Shown here: positions 1-8,026 of the stretch, piece after piece
How positions within the stretch are numbered: the first letter of the stretch is position 1
How the letters are laid out: each line of letters starts with the position of its first letter
DNA from: Calditrichota bacterium
Lineage (GTDB): Bacteria > Calditrichota > Calditrichia > RBG-13-44-9 > J075
Length of the DNA: 34,633 nucleotides
NCBI GenBank assembly: GCA_020434205.1
Contig: JAGRBF010000143.1
Coordinates: forward strand, 348-34,980
Direction: 5' to 3'
Position numbers and translations under genes: made by a program
The notes under the pieces: model-generated
The model's database searches: none
Seen by the model: the letters and a program-made list of their open reading frames with translations, nothing else
Told to the model about the DNA's origin: nothing

Positions 1-44
1 ACGGATTACGGATTACGGCTCACGGCTCACGGCTCACGGCCCAC
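1..44. repeat. Heptanucleotide tandem array, ACGGNNN, about six copies
   Basis: Two ACGGATT units are followed by three ACGGCTC units and one ACGGCCC unit, all in register with a 7-bp period. The array ends 39 bases before the ATG at 84, so it lies in the leader of the first gene. It may continue upstream of the window. Its ACGG core and period match the arrays near 33.3 and 33.75 kb. Confidence 0.9.
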
Positions 45-83
45 ATGTTACCCATAAAAATTAGCTCAAGATCGGAGGCTCAA

Positions 84-1220
84 ATGTCCAGCGTAGCTCA
101 ACAGAATATCCAATTTATCGATCTCGGCGCCCAGCAGGCCCGTATCAGAGAACGTATCGAAACCCGGATCAAAGCGGTTTTGGATCACGGCAGTTACATC
201 ATGGGCCCGGAAGTCCGGGAGTTGGAAGCGGCTCTGGCGGCCTTCGTCGGGGTTAAGCACGCTATCAGTTGCTCCAGTGGCACCGATGCTTTGCTGATGG
301 CCCTCATGGCCAAAGGGGTAGGTGCCGGGGACGTCATTTTTACCACGCCTTTTACCTTTATTGCCACCGCTGAAGTAATTGCCCTTCTGGGTGCCCACAC
401 CGTATTTGTTGATATCGATGCCGACACCTACAACATGAGTGCGGCTGCTCTGGAAACCACCATTGCCGACTACGTTAAAAAACACGGTTCGGACAAGTTG
501 AAGGGGGTTATTCCGGTGGATTTGTTCGGTCAACCGGCCGATTACGACGAAATCGAGGCCGTTGCCACCCGTTACGGGATGGCGGTTTGGGAAGATGCCG
601 CCCAGTCTTTCGGGGCCACTTACAAGGGCAAACGCTCCTGCAGTATCGGGGAAATGGGCTGCACCTCCTTTTTCCCGGCCAAACCCCTGGGTTGCTACGG
701 GGACGGCGGGGCGGTATTCACCAACGACGACCAACTGGCCGAAAAGCTGGTTTCCATCCGGGTTCACGGCAAGGGCGGTCATAAATACGACAACGTGCGC
801 ATCGGGATTAACGGTCGTTTGGATACCCTGCAGGCCGCCATTCTCCTGGAAAAACTGGCTGTTTTCGAAGAAGAAATTGAGCTTCGCGATCAGGTGGCCG
901 CCCGCTACAGCGCCGCCCTGGCCGGACGTTTTGTGGTGCCGGCGGTGCGGGAAGACCGCACCAGCGTTTGGGCGCAGTACAGCATCCTCAGCGAAAACCG
1001 CGAAGCCGATATGGCCCGCCTGAAAGCCAAGGGGATTCCCACCGCGGTGTACTATCCCAAACCGCTCCATTTGCAGGACGCTTTTGCCGATCTGGGGTAT
1101 ATAATGGGGGATTTCCCGGTCACCGAAAAAATGATGACCCGCATTTTCAGTTTGCCCATGCACCCGTATTTGTCCACGGATGAGCAGGATTACATCATCC
1201 GCATGGCCATTGAGGGGTAA
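84..1220 (+). CDS. DegT/DnrJ/EryC1-family (WbpE-like) sugar aminotransferase
   Basis: This is a PLP-dependent aminotransferase of the DegT/DnrJ/EryC1 family, which transfers an amino group from glutamate to a keto-sugar nucleotide in the cytoplasm. About 378 residues is the normal family length. The Schiff-base lysine is K200 in a FFPAKPLG motif followed by GDGGAV. The cofactor-pyridine aspartate is D171 in WEDAAQS, and the SSGTDAL phosphate-binding segment lies near residue 65. An in-frame ATG exists at 45, but the ATG at 84 has GGAGG five bases upstream and begins where family homology begins, so I chose 84. It resembles the product at 32134-33237 (same domain order, similar start) and is closest in style to WbpE/PorR enzymes that aminate C3 of a UDP-uronic acid. 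The exact substrate is not provable from sequence. Confidence 0.93.
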   Translation: MSSVAQQNIQFIDLGAQQARIRERIETRIKAVLDHGSYIMGPEVRELEAALAAFVGVKHAISCSSGTDALLMALMAKGVGAGDVIFTTPFTFIATAEVIALLGAHTVFVDIDADTYNMSAAALETTIADYVKKHGSDKLKGVIPVDLFGQPADYDEIEAVATRYGMAVWEDAAQSFGATYKGKRSCSIGEMGCTSFFPAKPLGCYGDGGAVFTNDDQLAEKLVSIRVHGKGGHKYDNVRIGINGRLDTLQAAILLEKLAVFEEEIELRDQVAARYSAALAGRFVVPAVREDRTSVWAQYSILSENREADMARLKAKGIPTAVYYPKPLHLQDAFADLGYIMGDFPVTEKMMTRIFSLPMHPYLSTDEQDYIIRMAIEG

Positions 1221-1264
1221 GCGGGTTTTTGGCGCAACAGTTTGAAACAACCGAAAGGAATGCC

Positions 1265-2641
1265 ATGCGAGGTACGTGCATATCTTTTATTTTGATGCTC
1301 TTTTTTTTGGCGCTGTCCTGCAGTGATGATGGCACCGGGCCGGAAGGGGGCAGTTTGGTCTCTGGAACGGTAACCATTAACGGCAGTACCGACCATAGCG
1401 GGGTTACCGTTTCCTTCTTTCCGGTGAATGAGCAGGATAGTATTTTAAGCAATTACTATTCTAAACATCCCCAAGTCGGTGTCGATCCAGAATCAGCCGT
1501 TTTGTTCGACCATACCATTGCGCAAGCAGCAGTATCCGCGACCACGGATTCGGACGGAAACTGGAAAGTCGAGCTTTCCCAGAACCAACCCTATCACATA
1601 GTATTTCAAAAAGATGGTCTAGGTTGGCGATATTTTCTGAATCAACAGGATTTTTCATCCAAAATAAACGTATCGATGTCTCCTGCTGTGCGGATAACGA
1701 GTGGGACTATTAGCGATGCCAGGGTGTTTAGTGGAGATTTTATTTCGCTGGAGGGGAATGTGCTGGTCGAATCCGGCGGTTCTTTAACCTTTGACGGGAT
1801 TAACTACCTTAGCTTCAATGGGAACAATCAGCTCATTGTCCAGGGAACCATTACCATGAACAATGGCGCCGAATTACGGATTTTTAACGCTTCAACAGTC
1901 TCGAATGTCAGTGGAAAATTCAGTATTGAAAATAATAACGCTTTAAACCTAAACAACATCTTCTCATTCGACAATACGGAAGTGAGAATCAGCAATTCTG
2001 AGGGAACGATCGCTAATTCCGTTTTCAAAAATGCCAATGGTGCCTCGCTTCGCCTGAGGGCTTTTTCCGGAATTCTGCGGAACTCGCTGCTTTTTGATTC
2101 CCAGCGGGGAACCGTAATTGACCAGAGCTCGGGAGTAACGTTAAGGGCATGTGTGTTTTATTCCAATGAATCGGATGTCGAGGCCATTACCGCTGGCTCG
2201 ATAAATGTGGTTGGCAATATCTTCCGCAATTCGGATGTTAACGTCGATTTTATTTCGGTCGGCGGTCTGATCAAAAACAATGAGTTTAATAATGCCACAC
2301 TAAATATCTCAATTGCTGATATCAGTTCTGTCAGGGTTTTGAGTAATAATTTCCTGAACAGCCAGAAGAATATTGAAAATTTTCAAATTTCCCACCAGGG
2401 AAACGATACGGAAATTATTGCTCATACCAACAATTTCCTCAATACCGATCAATTTGTAATCGATATTACCCTTGGCATAAAGGACTCTCTTTTGGCTTCG
2501 CAGAATTATTGGAATGCCGCCAATATTTTCGAAATTGAAAACCTTATCCAGGATGGAAGGGATTTCCCCGGTTCTAACATCAAACTGGTCTCTTACGTTC
2601 CTTTCGAGACCAGTCGGATTGACACGGTCGGTGTCCAATAG
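1265..2641 (+). CDS. Surface lipoprotein with a right-handed parallel beta-helix
   Basis: The protein has about 458 residues. A hydrophobic signal segment (residues about 6-18) ends in ALSC, a somewhat relaxed lipobox with Cys19. Cys19 is followed by Ser-Asp-Asp, which resembles the Bacteroidota signal that sends lipoproteins to the cell surface. From about residue 150 on there are many short Asn-rich strands (NNEFNNA, NNFLN, NIFRN) and a late SQNYWN motif. These are typical of parallel beta-helix proteins such as pectate lyases, alginate epimerases and periplasmic NosD-like proteins. The N-terminal part (about 25-130) looks like a carboxypeptidase-regulatory-type beta-sandwich (SGTVTINGS). 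I chose the ATG at 1265 because AAGGA lies five bases upstream; an alternative start at 1229 would bury the signal peptide. It could be a polysaccharide lyase or epimerase or a structural protein; no catalytic residues were recognised. The gene is clearly more A/T-rich than its upstream neighbour. Confidence 0.8.
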   Translation: MRGTCISFILMLFFLALSCSDDGTGPEGGSLVSGTVTINGSTDHSGVTVSFFPVNEQDSILSNYYSKHPQVGVDPESAVLFDHTIAQAAVSATTDSDGNWKVELSQNQPYHIVFQKDGLGWRYFLNQQDFSSKINVSMSPAVRITSGTISDARVFSGDFISLEGNVLVESGGSLTFDGINYLSFNGNNQLIVQGTITMNNGAELRIFNASTVSNVSGKFSIENNNALNLNNIFSFDNTEVRISNSEGTIANSVFKNANGASLRLRAFSGILRNSLLFDSQRGTVIDQSSGVTLRACVFYSNESDVEAITAGSINVVGNIFRNSDVNVDFISVGGLIKNNEFNNATLNISIADISSVRVLSNNFLNSQKNIENFQISHQGNDTEIIAHTNNFLNTDQFVIDITLGIKDSLLASQNYWNAANIFEIENLIQDGRDFPGSNIKLVSYVPFETSRIDTVGVQ

Positions 2642-2678
2642 TTACACAGAACTCCAACTTCTTACTGCTTATTAACCT

Positions 2679-3314
2679 ATGCCAGAATCCAGACTATTCA
2701 TTTTCGGACAATCCAGCACAGCCTTGGAGATGGCGGAATGTGCAAGGCTTGTTTTCGGTGAGGAGCTTGATATTGTAAAAGTTGCCGGGGATGCCGAAAG
2801 TAAACTTGAGGGGGCAATCCGGGAGAGGGAATTAAAGGAATTTCTGGGGGATGGGAACGTCTCAAATTATTTCCTGATCAGTATGAGTCAACCGGTTTTG
2901 CGGGAAAAATGCCGCCAGCTGGCCAAGGAGTTATCCCTGGCTCCCATGAACCTTATCCACCCTTTGGCATTTGTTTCCCGTTCGGCTACTCTGGGAAAAG
3001 GGATATACATTGCCGCCCAAGCCGTGGTTTCCAGTAATGCTGTACTTGCTGACCATTGCATCATTAATTTTCAGGGACTGGTAGGTCATGACAGCCAGAT
3101 TGGTCAGGACTGCATTATTAATCCCGGCGCAAAAATCAGCGGGCAGGTAAAAATAGGGGAAAGAACGTTGATTGGAGCGAATGCTTTTATTTTTCAGGGC
3201 AAGAAAATTGGCGATGAGGTATTGATTGACGCGATGACCTACATCGACAGGGATATTGAGGCCAGATCGATCTGCTCCAGTAAAAATTTGAAAGTTTTTA
3301 AGCGAATTGTTTGA
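2679..3314 (+). CDS. NeuD/PglD-like sugar acyltransferase (left-handed beta-helix)
   Basis: The product has 211 residues with the two-part layout of NeuD/PglD/LegH-type enzymes. A small N-terminal nucleotide-sugar-binding half (FIFGQSSTALEMAE near residue 7) is followed by hexapeptide repeats (about 90-195) such as ATLGKGIYIAAQAV, SQIGQDCIINPGAKISG and VKIGERTLIGANAFI. Such enzymes move an acetyl or other acyl group from a thioester donor to a sugar amine or hydroxyl. The histidine in GLVGHDSQIG fits the usual catalytic base. It directly precedes an acyl carrier protein and a ligase, so its donor may be an acyl-ACP instead of acetyl-CoA; that is inference. It is also the best candidate in the window for the LegH N-acetylation step. 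There is no clear Shine-Dalgarno site before its ATG. Confidence 0.82.
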   Translation: MPESRLFIFGQSSTALEMAECARLVFGEELDIVKVAGDAESKLEGAIRERELKEFLGDGNVSNYFLISMSQPVLREKCRQLAKELSLAPMNLIHPLAFVSRSATLGKGIYIAAQAVVSSNAVLADHCIINFQGLVGHDSQIGQDCIINPGAKISGQVKIGERTLIGANAFIFQGKKIGDEVLIDAMTYIDRDIEARSICSSKNLKVFKRIV

Positions 3315-3324
3315 GGAAATACCC

Positions 3325-3549
3325 GTGAAAGAAAAACTGCTGGAAATCGTAAACATTATCCGGGACAACAAACAGCTTGCCCGGTTAGAAAACCTGAATC
3401 CCAAGGACGATCTTCGCACTGATTTAGGTTTGGATTCCCTCGATTTAGCTGAGTTTACCGTTAGAGTGGAAAGTGAATTTGGGGTAGATGTGTTCTCTGA
3501 CGGTTTGGTTAACAGCATTGACGAAGTCCTTTTTAAGCTTGAGAAATAA
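3325..3549 (+). CDS. Acyl carrier protein
   Basis: This small acidic protein of 74 residues has the carrier-protein signature DLGLDSLDLAEF. Ser38 is the expected 4'-phosphopantetheine attachment site. It would hold an activated acyl or amino-acyl group as a thioester. I chose the GTG at 3325, which has GAGGA seven bases upstream. A TTG at 3307 would overlap the previous gene and add six residues that do not look like an ACP start. It sits one base before the AMP-ligase gene, which should load it, and after the NeuD-like acyltransferase, which may unload it. This is unlikely to be the housekeeping fatty-acid ACP, because no fab genes are nearby. Confidence 0.9.
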   Translation: MKEKLLEIVNIIRDNKQLARLENLNPKDDLRTDLGLDSLDLAEFTVRVESEFGVDVFSDGLVNSIDEVLFKLEK

Positions 3550-3550
3550 T

Positions 3551-4789
3551 ATGGGGCCATTTCTGGTAGAGCCGTCCCCGGGCAAAGTGACCACTTATTC
3601 GGATCTGGTAAAGTGGTTGAATGCCCCCGGTCAGTTCTTTAGCCCGTTTGTTAAAACCGAGAGTGTTTTTCTGCTATTTGCCAATGTGATCGCCTCTTTG
3701 GTTAGTGACTATCCGGTCACAATTTTGGATACCGACTTCTCCCCTGCAGAAATAAAAGCCTGTCTGGGGGAACCGTCTGCGCTGGACGTAAAAGTAAAAC
3801 TCAGGCTGTCCCGGCCTATTTCCACCTTCGAAGATCTGATCGAAAGTTGCCGTGCAAAACAAAACTGGCGCATAACCCTTTTCACATCTGGAACCGCCGG
3901 AATACCCAAAAAGGTCGAACACACGTTTGCTTCCCTGACCCGGGAAGTTAGGACCGGAGCGAAATATGAAGGGGCGGTTTGGGGATCCGGTTATAACCCT
4001 ACTCATATAGCCGGACTCCAGGTCTTTTTCCAGGCATTAATGAATCATAATTGTTACGTCAACCTTTTTGGGGAAGATCGGGAAGTGATTTTTGACGCGC
4101 TGGAACGATATCAAATAACCCATTTGTCCGCGACCCCATCCTTTTATCGGCTGTTAATTCCCTTTAACCGGGTTTACTCCCATTTGCAACGCCTGAGTTC
4201 GGGGGGCGAGAAATTCTCCCTGGCCATTAAAAACCATCTTCATGAAGCCTTTCCAAATGCAAAAATTTTAAATATTTATGCCTCGACGGAGGCGGGAACT
4301 CTCTTTGCCGCAAGGGGAGAAGTTTTTGAAGTGAAATCCCGCTTTCGGAATCTGGTCAAAATTGAGAACGGCAGACTTCTTCTGGCTGACAGCCTGCTGG
4401 CGTCCTCATCGGAGATTGTCCTGGCAGACGGATGGTATGATACCGGGGACGTTGTGGAGGTGGTGAGCGAGGATCCGCTTTCCTTTAAATTTGTTAGGCG
4501 TGAAAGCGAACTGATTAATGTCGGCGGCAATCGGGTTGATCCGAATGAGGTGGAAGCGATCCTGAGAAACCATCCGCAGGTCCGGAATGCCAGAGTTTTT
4601 CCAAAAGCAAATTCAGTTTTAGGCAATATCCTCTGTTGCGAGATTCTGAAATCGGACGAGCATCTCACCGAAAAAGACCTGCGGGAGCATCTGTCAAAAT
4701 CGTTGCAGAACTTCAAAGTGCCGCGAATTTATACCTTTGTAGACCAAATTTCGTCCAGCAGGACCGGAAAGATAAGCCGCAGTAAATGA
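3551..4789 (+). CDS. Short class I adenylate-forming acyl/aminoacyl ligase
   Basis: This enzyme of about 412 residues should activate a carboxylic acid (fatty, hydroxy or amino acid) with ATP and load it on the neighbouring carrier protein. Core motifs are all visible: TSGTAGIPK at 112-120, a YASTEAG motif in the middle, YDTGD, the hinge region with NVGGNRVDPNEVE, and the C-terminal catalytic lysine K407 in RTGKISR. It is roughly 100 residues shorter than ordinary acyl-CoA synthetases because the N-terminal subdomain is reduced, a form seen in small ACP-coupled ligases of glycan clusters. I placed the start at the ATG 3551, just after the ACP stop; the upstream in-frame ATG at 3488 would lie inside the ACP gene. 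Its stop overlaps the next start by four bases. The substrate is unknown. Confidence 0.88.
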   Translation: MGPFLVEPSPGKVTTYSDLVKWLNAPGQFFSPFVKTESVFLLFANVIASLVSDYPVTILDTDFSPAEIKACLGEPSALDVKVKLRLSRPISTFEDLIESCRAKQNWRITLFTSGTAGIPKKVEHTFASLTREVRTGAKYEGAVWGSGYNPTHIAGLQVFFQALMNHNCYVNLFGEDREVIFDALERYQITHLSATPSFYRLLIPFNRVYSHLQRLSSGGEKFSLAIKNHLHEAFPNAKILNIYASTEAGTLFAARGEVFEVKSRFRNLVKIENGRLLLADSLLASSSEIVLADGWYDTGDVVEVVSEDPLSFKFVRRESELINVGGNRVDPNEVEAILRNHPQVRNARVFPKANSVLGNILCCEILKSDEHLTEKDLREHLSKSLQNFKVPRIYTFVDQISSSRTGKISRSK

Positions 4790-5511
4790 AAAATTATCTG
4801 ATTACAGGAATTTCCCGGGGGGTGGGATTCGCGATCGCCGAGGCGTTGTTGGAAAAAGGGCATGCCGTTTACGGCATCTCCAGAACGATGTCTGGGGAAA
4901 TCGAATCGCTTAAGAATAAGTTTAGCCAGCGCTTGAATTTTAAGAGCTTTGACCTTATGGAAGCGGAGAACATCAGGCCGGACTTATTCCCCCAGTGGCT
5001 GACCCTGGAAACCCCAATCCATGGATTTGTCAACAATGCCGCCATGGCATATGATGATTTGTTAACCAATCTGAACCTAAAAATGTTAGAAAAGATGTAT
5101 CGTGTTAATGTTTTTGCGCCCATGGAGATTACCAAATATGTCATCCGGCAAATGCTTTTGCATCGCACCGCCGGTTCAATCGTTCACATCTCCTCCATCA
5201 GCGTACATACCGGTTACAAAGGGCTCTCAATGTATGCCTCAACCAAAGGGGCTCTGGAAGCTTATTCAAAAAATACCGCCAGGGAATGGGGACAACGAGG
5301 TATAAGATCAAATTGTCTTGTGGCCGGATTTATGGATACAGACATGAGTGCATCTTTGGATGTGGAGCAAAAGAAACGTATATATCAACGGACTGCTCTT
5401 AAGCAGGAAACCAGCATCTCCAGCGTCGCGGAGACAACCGCCTTTCTACTTTCCGAAAATGCGGCCTCCATAACCGGTCAGAATATTTTCGTGGATTCCG
5501 GCACTATTTAA
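4786..5511 (+). CDS. Short-chain dehydrogenase/reductase (FabG/PtmA-like)
   Basis: This is a 241-residue classical SDR. The cofactor motif TGISRGVG is at 7-14, the structural NNAA is near 83, the catalytic serine is S137 in HISSISV, and the catalytic pair is Y150/K154 in YASTK. The C-terminal ITGQNIFVDSG is typical of FabG-like ketoreductases. The ATG shares four bases (ATGA) with the stop of the ligase gene, so the two are very likely translationally coupled. It could reduce a carrier-bound keto-acyl group made by the cassette, or it could be a PtmA-like oxidoreductase as found in Campylobacter legionaminic-acid loci. Sequence alone does not decide between them. Confidence 0.9.
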   Translation: MKNYLITGISRGVGFAIAEALLEKGHAVYGISRTMSGEIESLKNKFSQRLNFKSFDLMEAENIRPDLFPQWLTLETPIHGFVNNAAMAYDDLLTNLNLKMLEKMYRVNVFAPMEITKYVIRQMLLHRTAGSIVHISSISVHTGYKGLSMYASTKGALEAYSKNTAREWGQRGIRSNCLVAGFMDTDMSASLDVEQKKRIYQRTALKQETSISSVAETTAFLLSENAASITGQNIFVDSGTI

Positions 5512-5536
5512 TCACCCTTTAATAACAGATACCTAT

Positions 5537-7027
5537 ATGATTTCCGTAAACCCAATGACCGGGGAAAAGGTCGTTATTCCTGATGGCCGGGAGGAACAGG
5601 AGCGTTTAGAGGCTTTTGTGGCATCTCACCCGAAAAAACCAGTGGTGGTTGTACAAGGGCTGGGATTCGTCGGGTCGGTGATGGCGGTGGTCATCGCCAA
5701 TGCCTTGCATCGCGATTACGCAGTTATCGGCATCGATTTACCCAGCCCCGCTTCCTACTGGAAAATCGACGCCATTAACCAGGGGCAAATGCCGGTTAGT
5801 TCGGACGACCCCAAGATTGATCATTTTTTTAAACAGGCCAAATTGAAAGAGAATTTCATTGCCACCCATGATGCCCATGCCTATGCATTGGCGGATGTAG
5901 TGGTGGTGGATATCAATCTTGATGTTCAAAAAGACAGCGATGAACAGCGGAACCTGAGAGGCTATGAGGTCGATTTGAGTGGTTTTAAAAAGGCCATGCG
6001 AAGCATTGCGGCTGCCTGTAAACCGTCGGCATTGGTTCTGGTGGAATCCACCGTTCCACCCGGGACATGCGAAAAAATCATCCGCCCGATTTTCCAGGAT
6101 GAATTTGAAAAGCGGGGAATTGCCGGAAGTGTTAAGCTCGGACACTCTTATGAAAGGGTCATGCCCGGTCCCGGTTATATTGATTCTATTCAAAGTTTCT
6201 ATCGGGTATACGCCGGTATTAATGAGGACAGTGCCGACGCGGTGGAAGATTTTCTGAAAACGATTATCCGGGTTGATGAATACCCCTTAACCCGGCTTCA
6301 ATCGACAACCGCGACCGAAATGTCCAAGGTCCTGGAAAATTCATACAGGGCCATGAATATCGCCTTCGTTCAGGAGTGGACGGAATTTGCGGAAAATGCC
6401 GGGGTCAATCTGTTTGAAGTGGTGGATGCCATCAGAATGCGCCCCACCCACAAAAATTTAATGCGCCCGGGGCTGGGAGTCGGTGGTTATTGCCTCACCA
6501 AGGATCCACTTTTGGCTTCCTGGGCCAGCCGACAACTTTTTGACGGTGATCCTTTGCCGCAAAGCGAGGCGGCGGTTAAGATAAATGATCGCATGCCCCT
6601 TCATACCTTCCGGGTTATCCGGCAAAAGATAAAAAGCCCCTTAAAGGGAAAACGTTTTCTGTTGCTGGGTGTTTCTTACCTCAATGATGTAGGCGATACC
6701 CGCTACACACCGGTCGAGCTCCTGTATGACCAACTCCTCGCCGAGGGGTGTGAGATAACCCTTCAGGATCCCTACGTGGCTTTTTGGGAAGAGAAACAGC
6801 TTCAGATTGAAACCAACCTGGAAAGCGTGTTAACCACCAATTATGAAGCCTTGGTTTTGACCACCGCCCACCGGGAATATCGGGAAAACCCGGCGCTGAG
6901 GGAATGGCTGAGAGAATTTCCCGGGCGCCTTTGGGTGTTTGATGCCGTCTCCGGATTGACGCGGGAAATAATTCATGACATCAAAACAAAGCATCAGATG
7001 GCTGTTATTGGCCGGGGAGATTTTTAG
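5537..7027 (+). CDS. UDP-glucose/GDP-mannose-type nucleotide-sugar 6-dehydrogenase
   Basis: The product (496 residues) should oxidise C6 of a nucleotide sugar to a uronic acid with two NAD+. The NAD-binding motif GLGFVG is at 41-46, followed by ESTVPPGTCEK near 170. The active-site lysine is K264 in EMSKVLENSYRA and the thioester-forming cysteine is C319 in GVGGYCLTKD. The C-terminal UDP-binding part has GVSYLNDVGDTRYTP, where the usual lysine after GVSY is replaced. It has about 35 extra N-terminal residues and is longer than most WbpA/WecC enzymes (about 420-440). It is the only nucleotide-sugar dehydrogenase in the window, so it may supply the uronic acid for the Wbp-like genes at 30-33 kb, or feed the next gene. 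The substrate is not determined. Confidence 0.9.
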   Translation: MISVNPMTGEKVVIPDGREEQERLEAFVASHPKKPVVVVQGLGFVGSVMAVVIANALHRDYAVIGIDLPSPASYWKIDAINQGQMPVSSDDPKIDHFFKQAKLKENFIATHDAHAYALADVVVVDINLDVQKDSDEQRNLRGYEVDLSGFKKAMRSIAAACKPSALVLVESTVPPGTCEKIIRPIFQDEFEKRGIAGSVKLGHSYERVMPGPGYIDSIQSFYRVYAGINEDSADAVEDFLKTIIRVDEYPLTRLQSTTATEMSKVLENSYRAMNIAFVQEWTEFAENAGVNLFEVVDAIRMRPTHKNLMRPGLGVGGYCLTKDPLLASWASRQLFDGDPLPQSEAAVKINDRMPLHTFRVIRQKIKSPLKGKRFLLLGVSYLNDVGDTRYTPVELLYDQLLAEGCEITLQDPYVAFWEEKQLQIETNLESVLTTNYEALVLTTAHREYRENPALREWLREFPGRLWVFDAVSGLTREIIHDIKTKHQMAVIGRGDF

Positions 7028-7030
7028 TTC

Positions 7031-8026
7031 ATGACCAAAATACTTGTTCTGGGCGGAGCCGGTTTTATCGGCCTTAACCTTTGTCGTGAGTTGCTAAAAA
7101 AGGATAATTGCCGGATCACCATTGGCGATAACTTTTTCCGAGGGAAAATGGACCAGGCCCTGCTTGAAATCGCGAAAGATCCGCGCGTGAAAATTGTGGA
7201 AGGCGATTTTACCCATCCGGCGGCATTTGAGGATCTGAATGAGCGCTTTGACCAGGTTTACATGCTGGCTTCGGTGGTTGGGGTAAAATATACCGAGGAA
7301 ATTCCCAATGAGCTGATTCGCATCAACGGATCATTAATCCTGAATACTTTGGAATGGCTGAAAAGGGTTGGATGCGGGAAAGTGCTGTTCACGTCCACCA
7401 GCGAATGTTATGCCGGCGCCATTGAGGCCTTTGATTATCTGGTTCCCACCCCGGAGGAGGTGCCTCTGTGTATTGAGGACATCGGGCACCCCAGGTTCAC
7501 TTATGCGGTGACCAAAATGCTAGGCGAATCGGGTTTCCTGAACTACGCCCGGGTTTTCGGATTTGAGTGCTCCATTGTCCGATACCATAATGTCTATGGC
7601 CCCAGAATGGGTTTCAAACACGTAATCCCCCAGGTGGTTCAGCGTTTTTTGCAAAAAGAAAACCCCTTCAGGATTTACTCCTATAACCACACCAGAGCTT
7701 TCAACTATATCGATGATGCGGTCCGGGGAACAATCCTGGCCATGGATTCCCCTAGGGCCAACGGTCAGATTTATCATATCGGTGATATGAATGCGGAAAT
7801 AAGCATTGAGCAGTTGGTGCGTTTAATTGGGGAAATAATGGGATACAATGGCGAATTCCATCAAGTTGAAGCCATTTCCGGTTCTGTCTCACGTCGTTGC
7901 CCGGATACCCGGAAGGCTGAGCGGGAATTGGGTTACCTACCGGCGGTATCCTGGCAGGAGGGAATCCAACAAACGGTCGAATGGTATCGTCGTTACCTGG
8001 ATGAAGGAGGTCATGTCTTTGAGTGA
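7031..8026 (+). CDS. Extended SDR: nucleotide-sugar dehydratase, decarboxylase or epimerase
   Basis: This NAD-dependent enzyme has 331 residues. GGAGFIG is at 8-14, the active-site segment TSTSE at 121-125, and the catalytic pair Y158/K162 in YAVTK. TSTSE is shared by LegB-type 4,6-dehydratases and by UDP-glucuronate decarboxylases (UXS, ArnA C-terminal domain). The following HPRFTYAVTK is reminiscent of the PRWIYSVSK of ArnA. Two roles are therefore open. It could be the LegB dehydratase that feeds the LegC aminotransferase directly downstream. It could instead be a decarboxylase or epimerase acting on the product of the dehydrogenase just upstream, whose stop is three bases before its start. 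The legC start overlaps its end by 14 bases. The family call is firm and the reaction is not. Confidence 0.88.
   Translation: MTKILVLGGAGFIGLNLCRELLKKDNCRITIGDNFFRGKMDQALLEIAKDPRVKIVEGDFTHPAAFEDLNERFDQVYMLASVVGVKYTEEIPNELIRINGSLILNTLEWLKRVGCGKVLFTSTSECYAGAIEAFDYLVPTPEEVPLCIEDIGHPRFTYAVTKMLGESGFLNYARVFGFECSIVRYHNVYGPRMGFKHVIPQVVQRFLQKENPFRIYSYNHTRAFNYIDDAVRGTILAMDSPRANGQIYHIGDMNAEISIEQLVRLIGEIMGYNGEFHQVEAISGSVSRRCPDTRKAERELGYLPAVSWQEGIQQTVEWYRRYLDEGGHVFE

Noticed and set aside
66-1250. Minus-strand open frame of about 390 codons opposite the first aminotransferase
   Set aside because: No recognisable family, and the plus-strand protein has complete PLP-binding motifs.
7848-8012. N-terminal extension of LegC
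   Set aside because: This part overlaps the well-supported SDR gene in another frame, and family homology begins only after the ATG at 8013.
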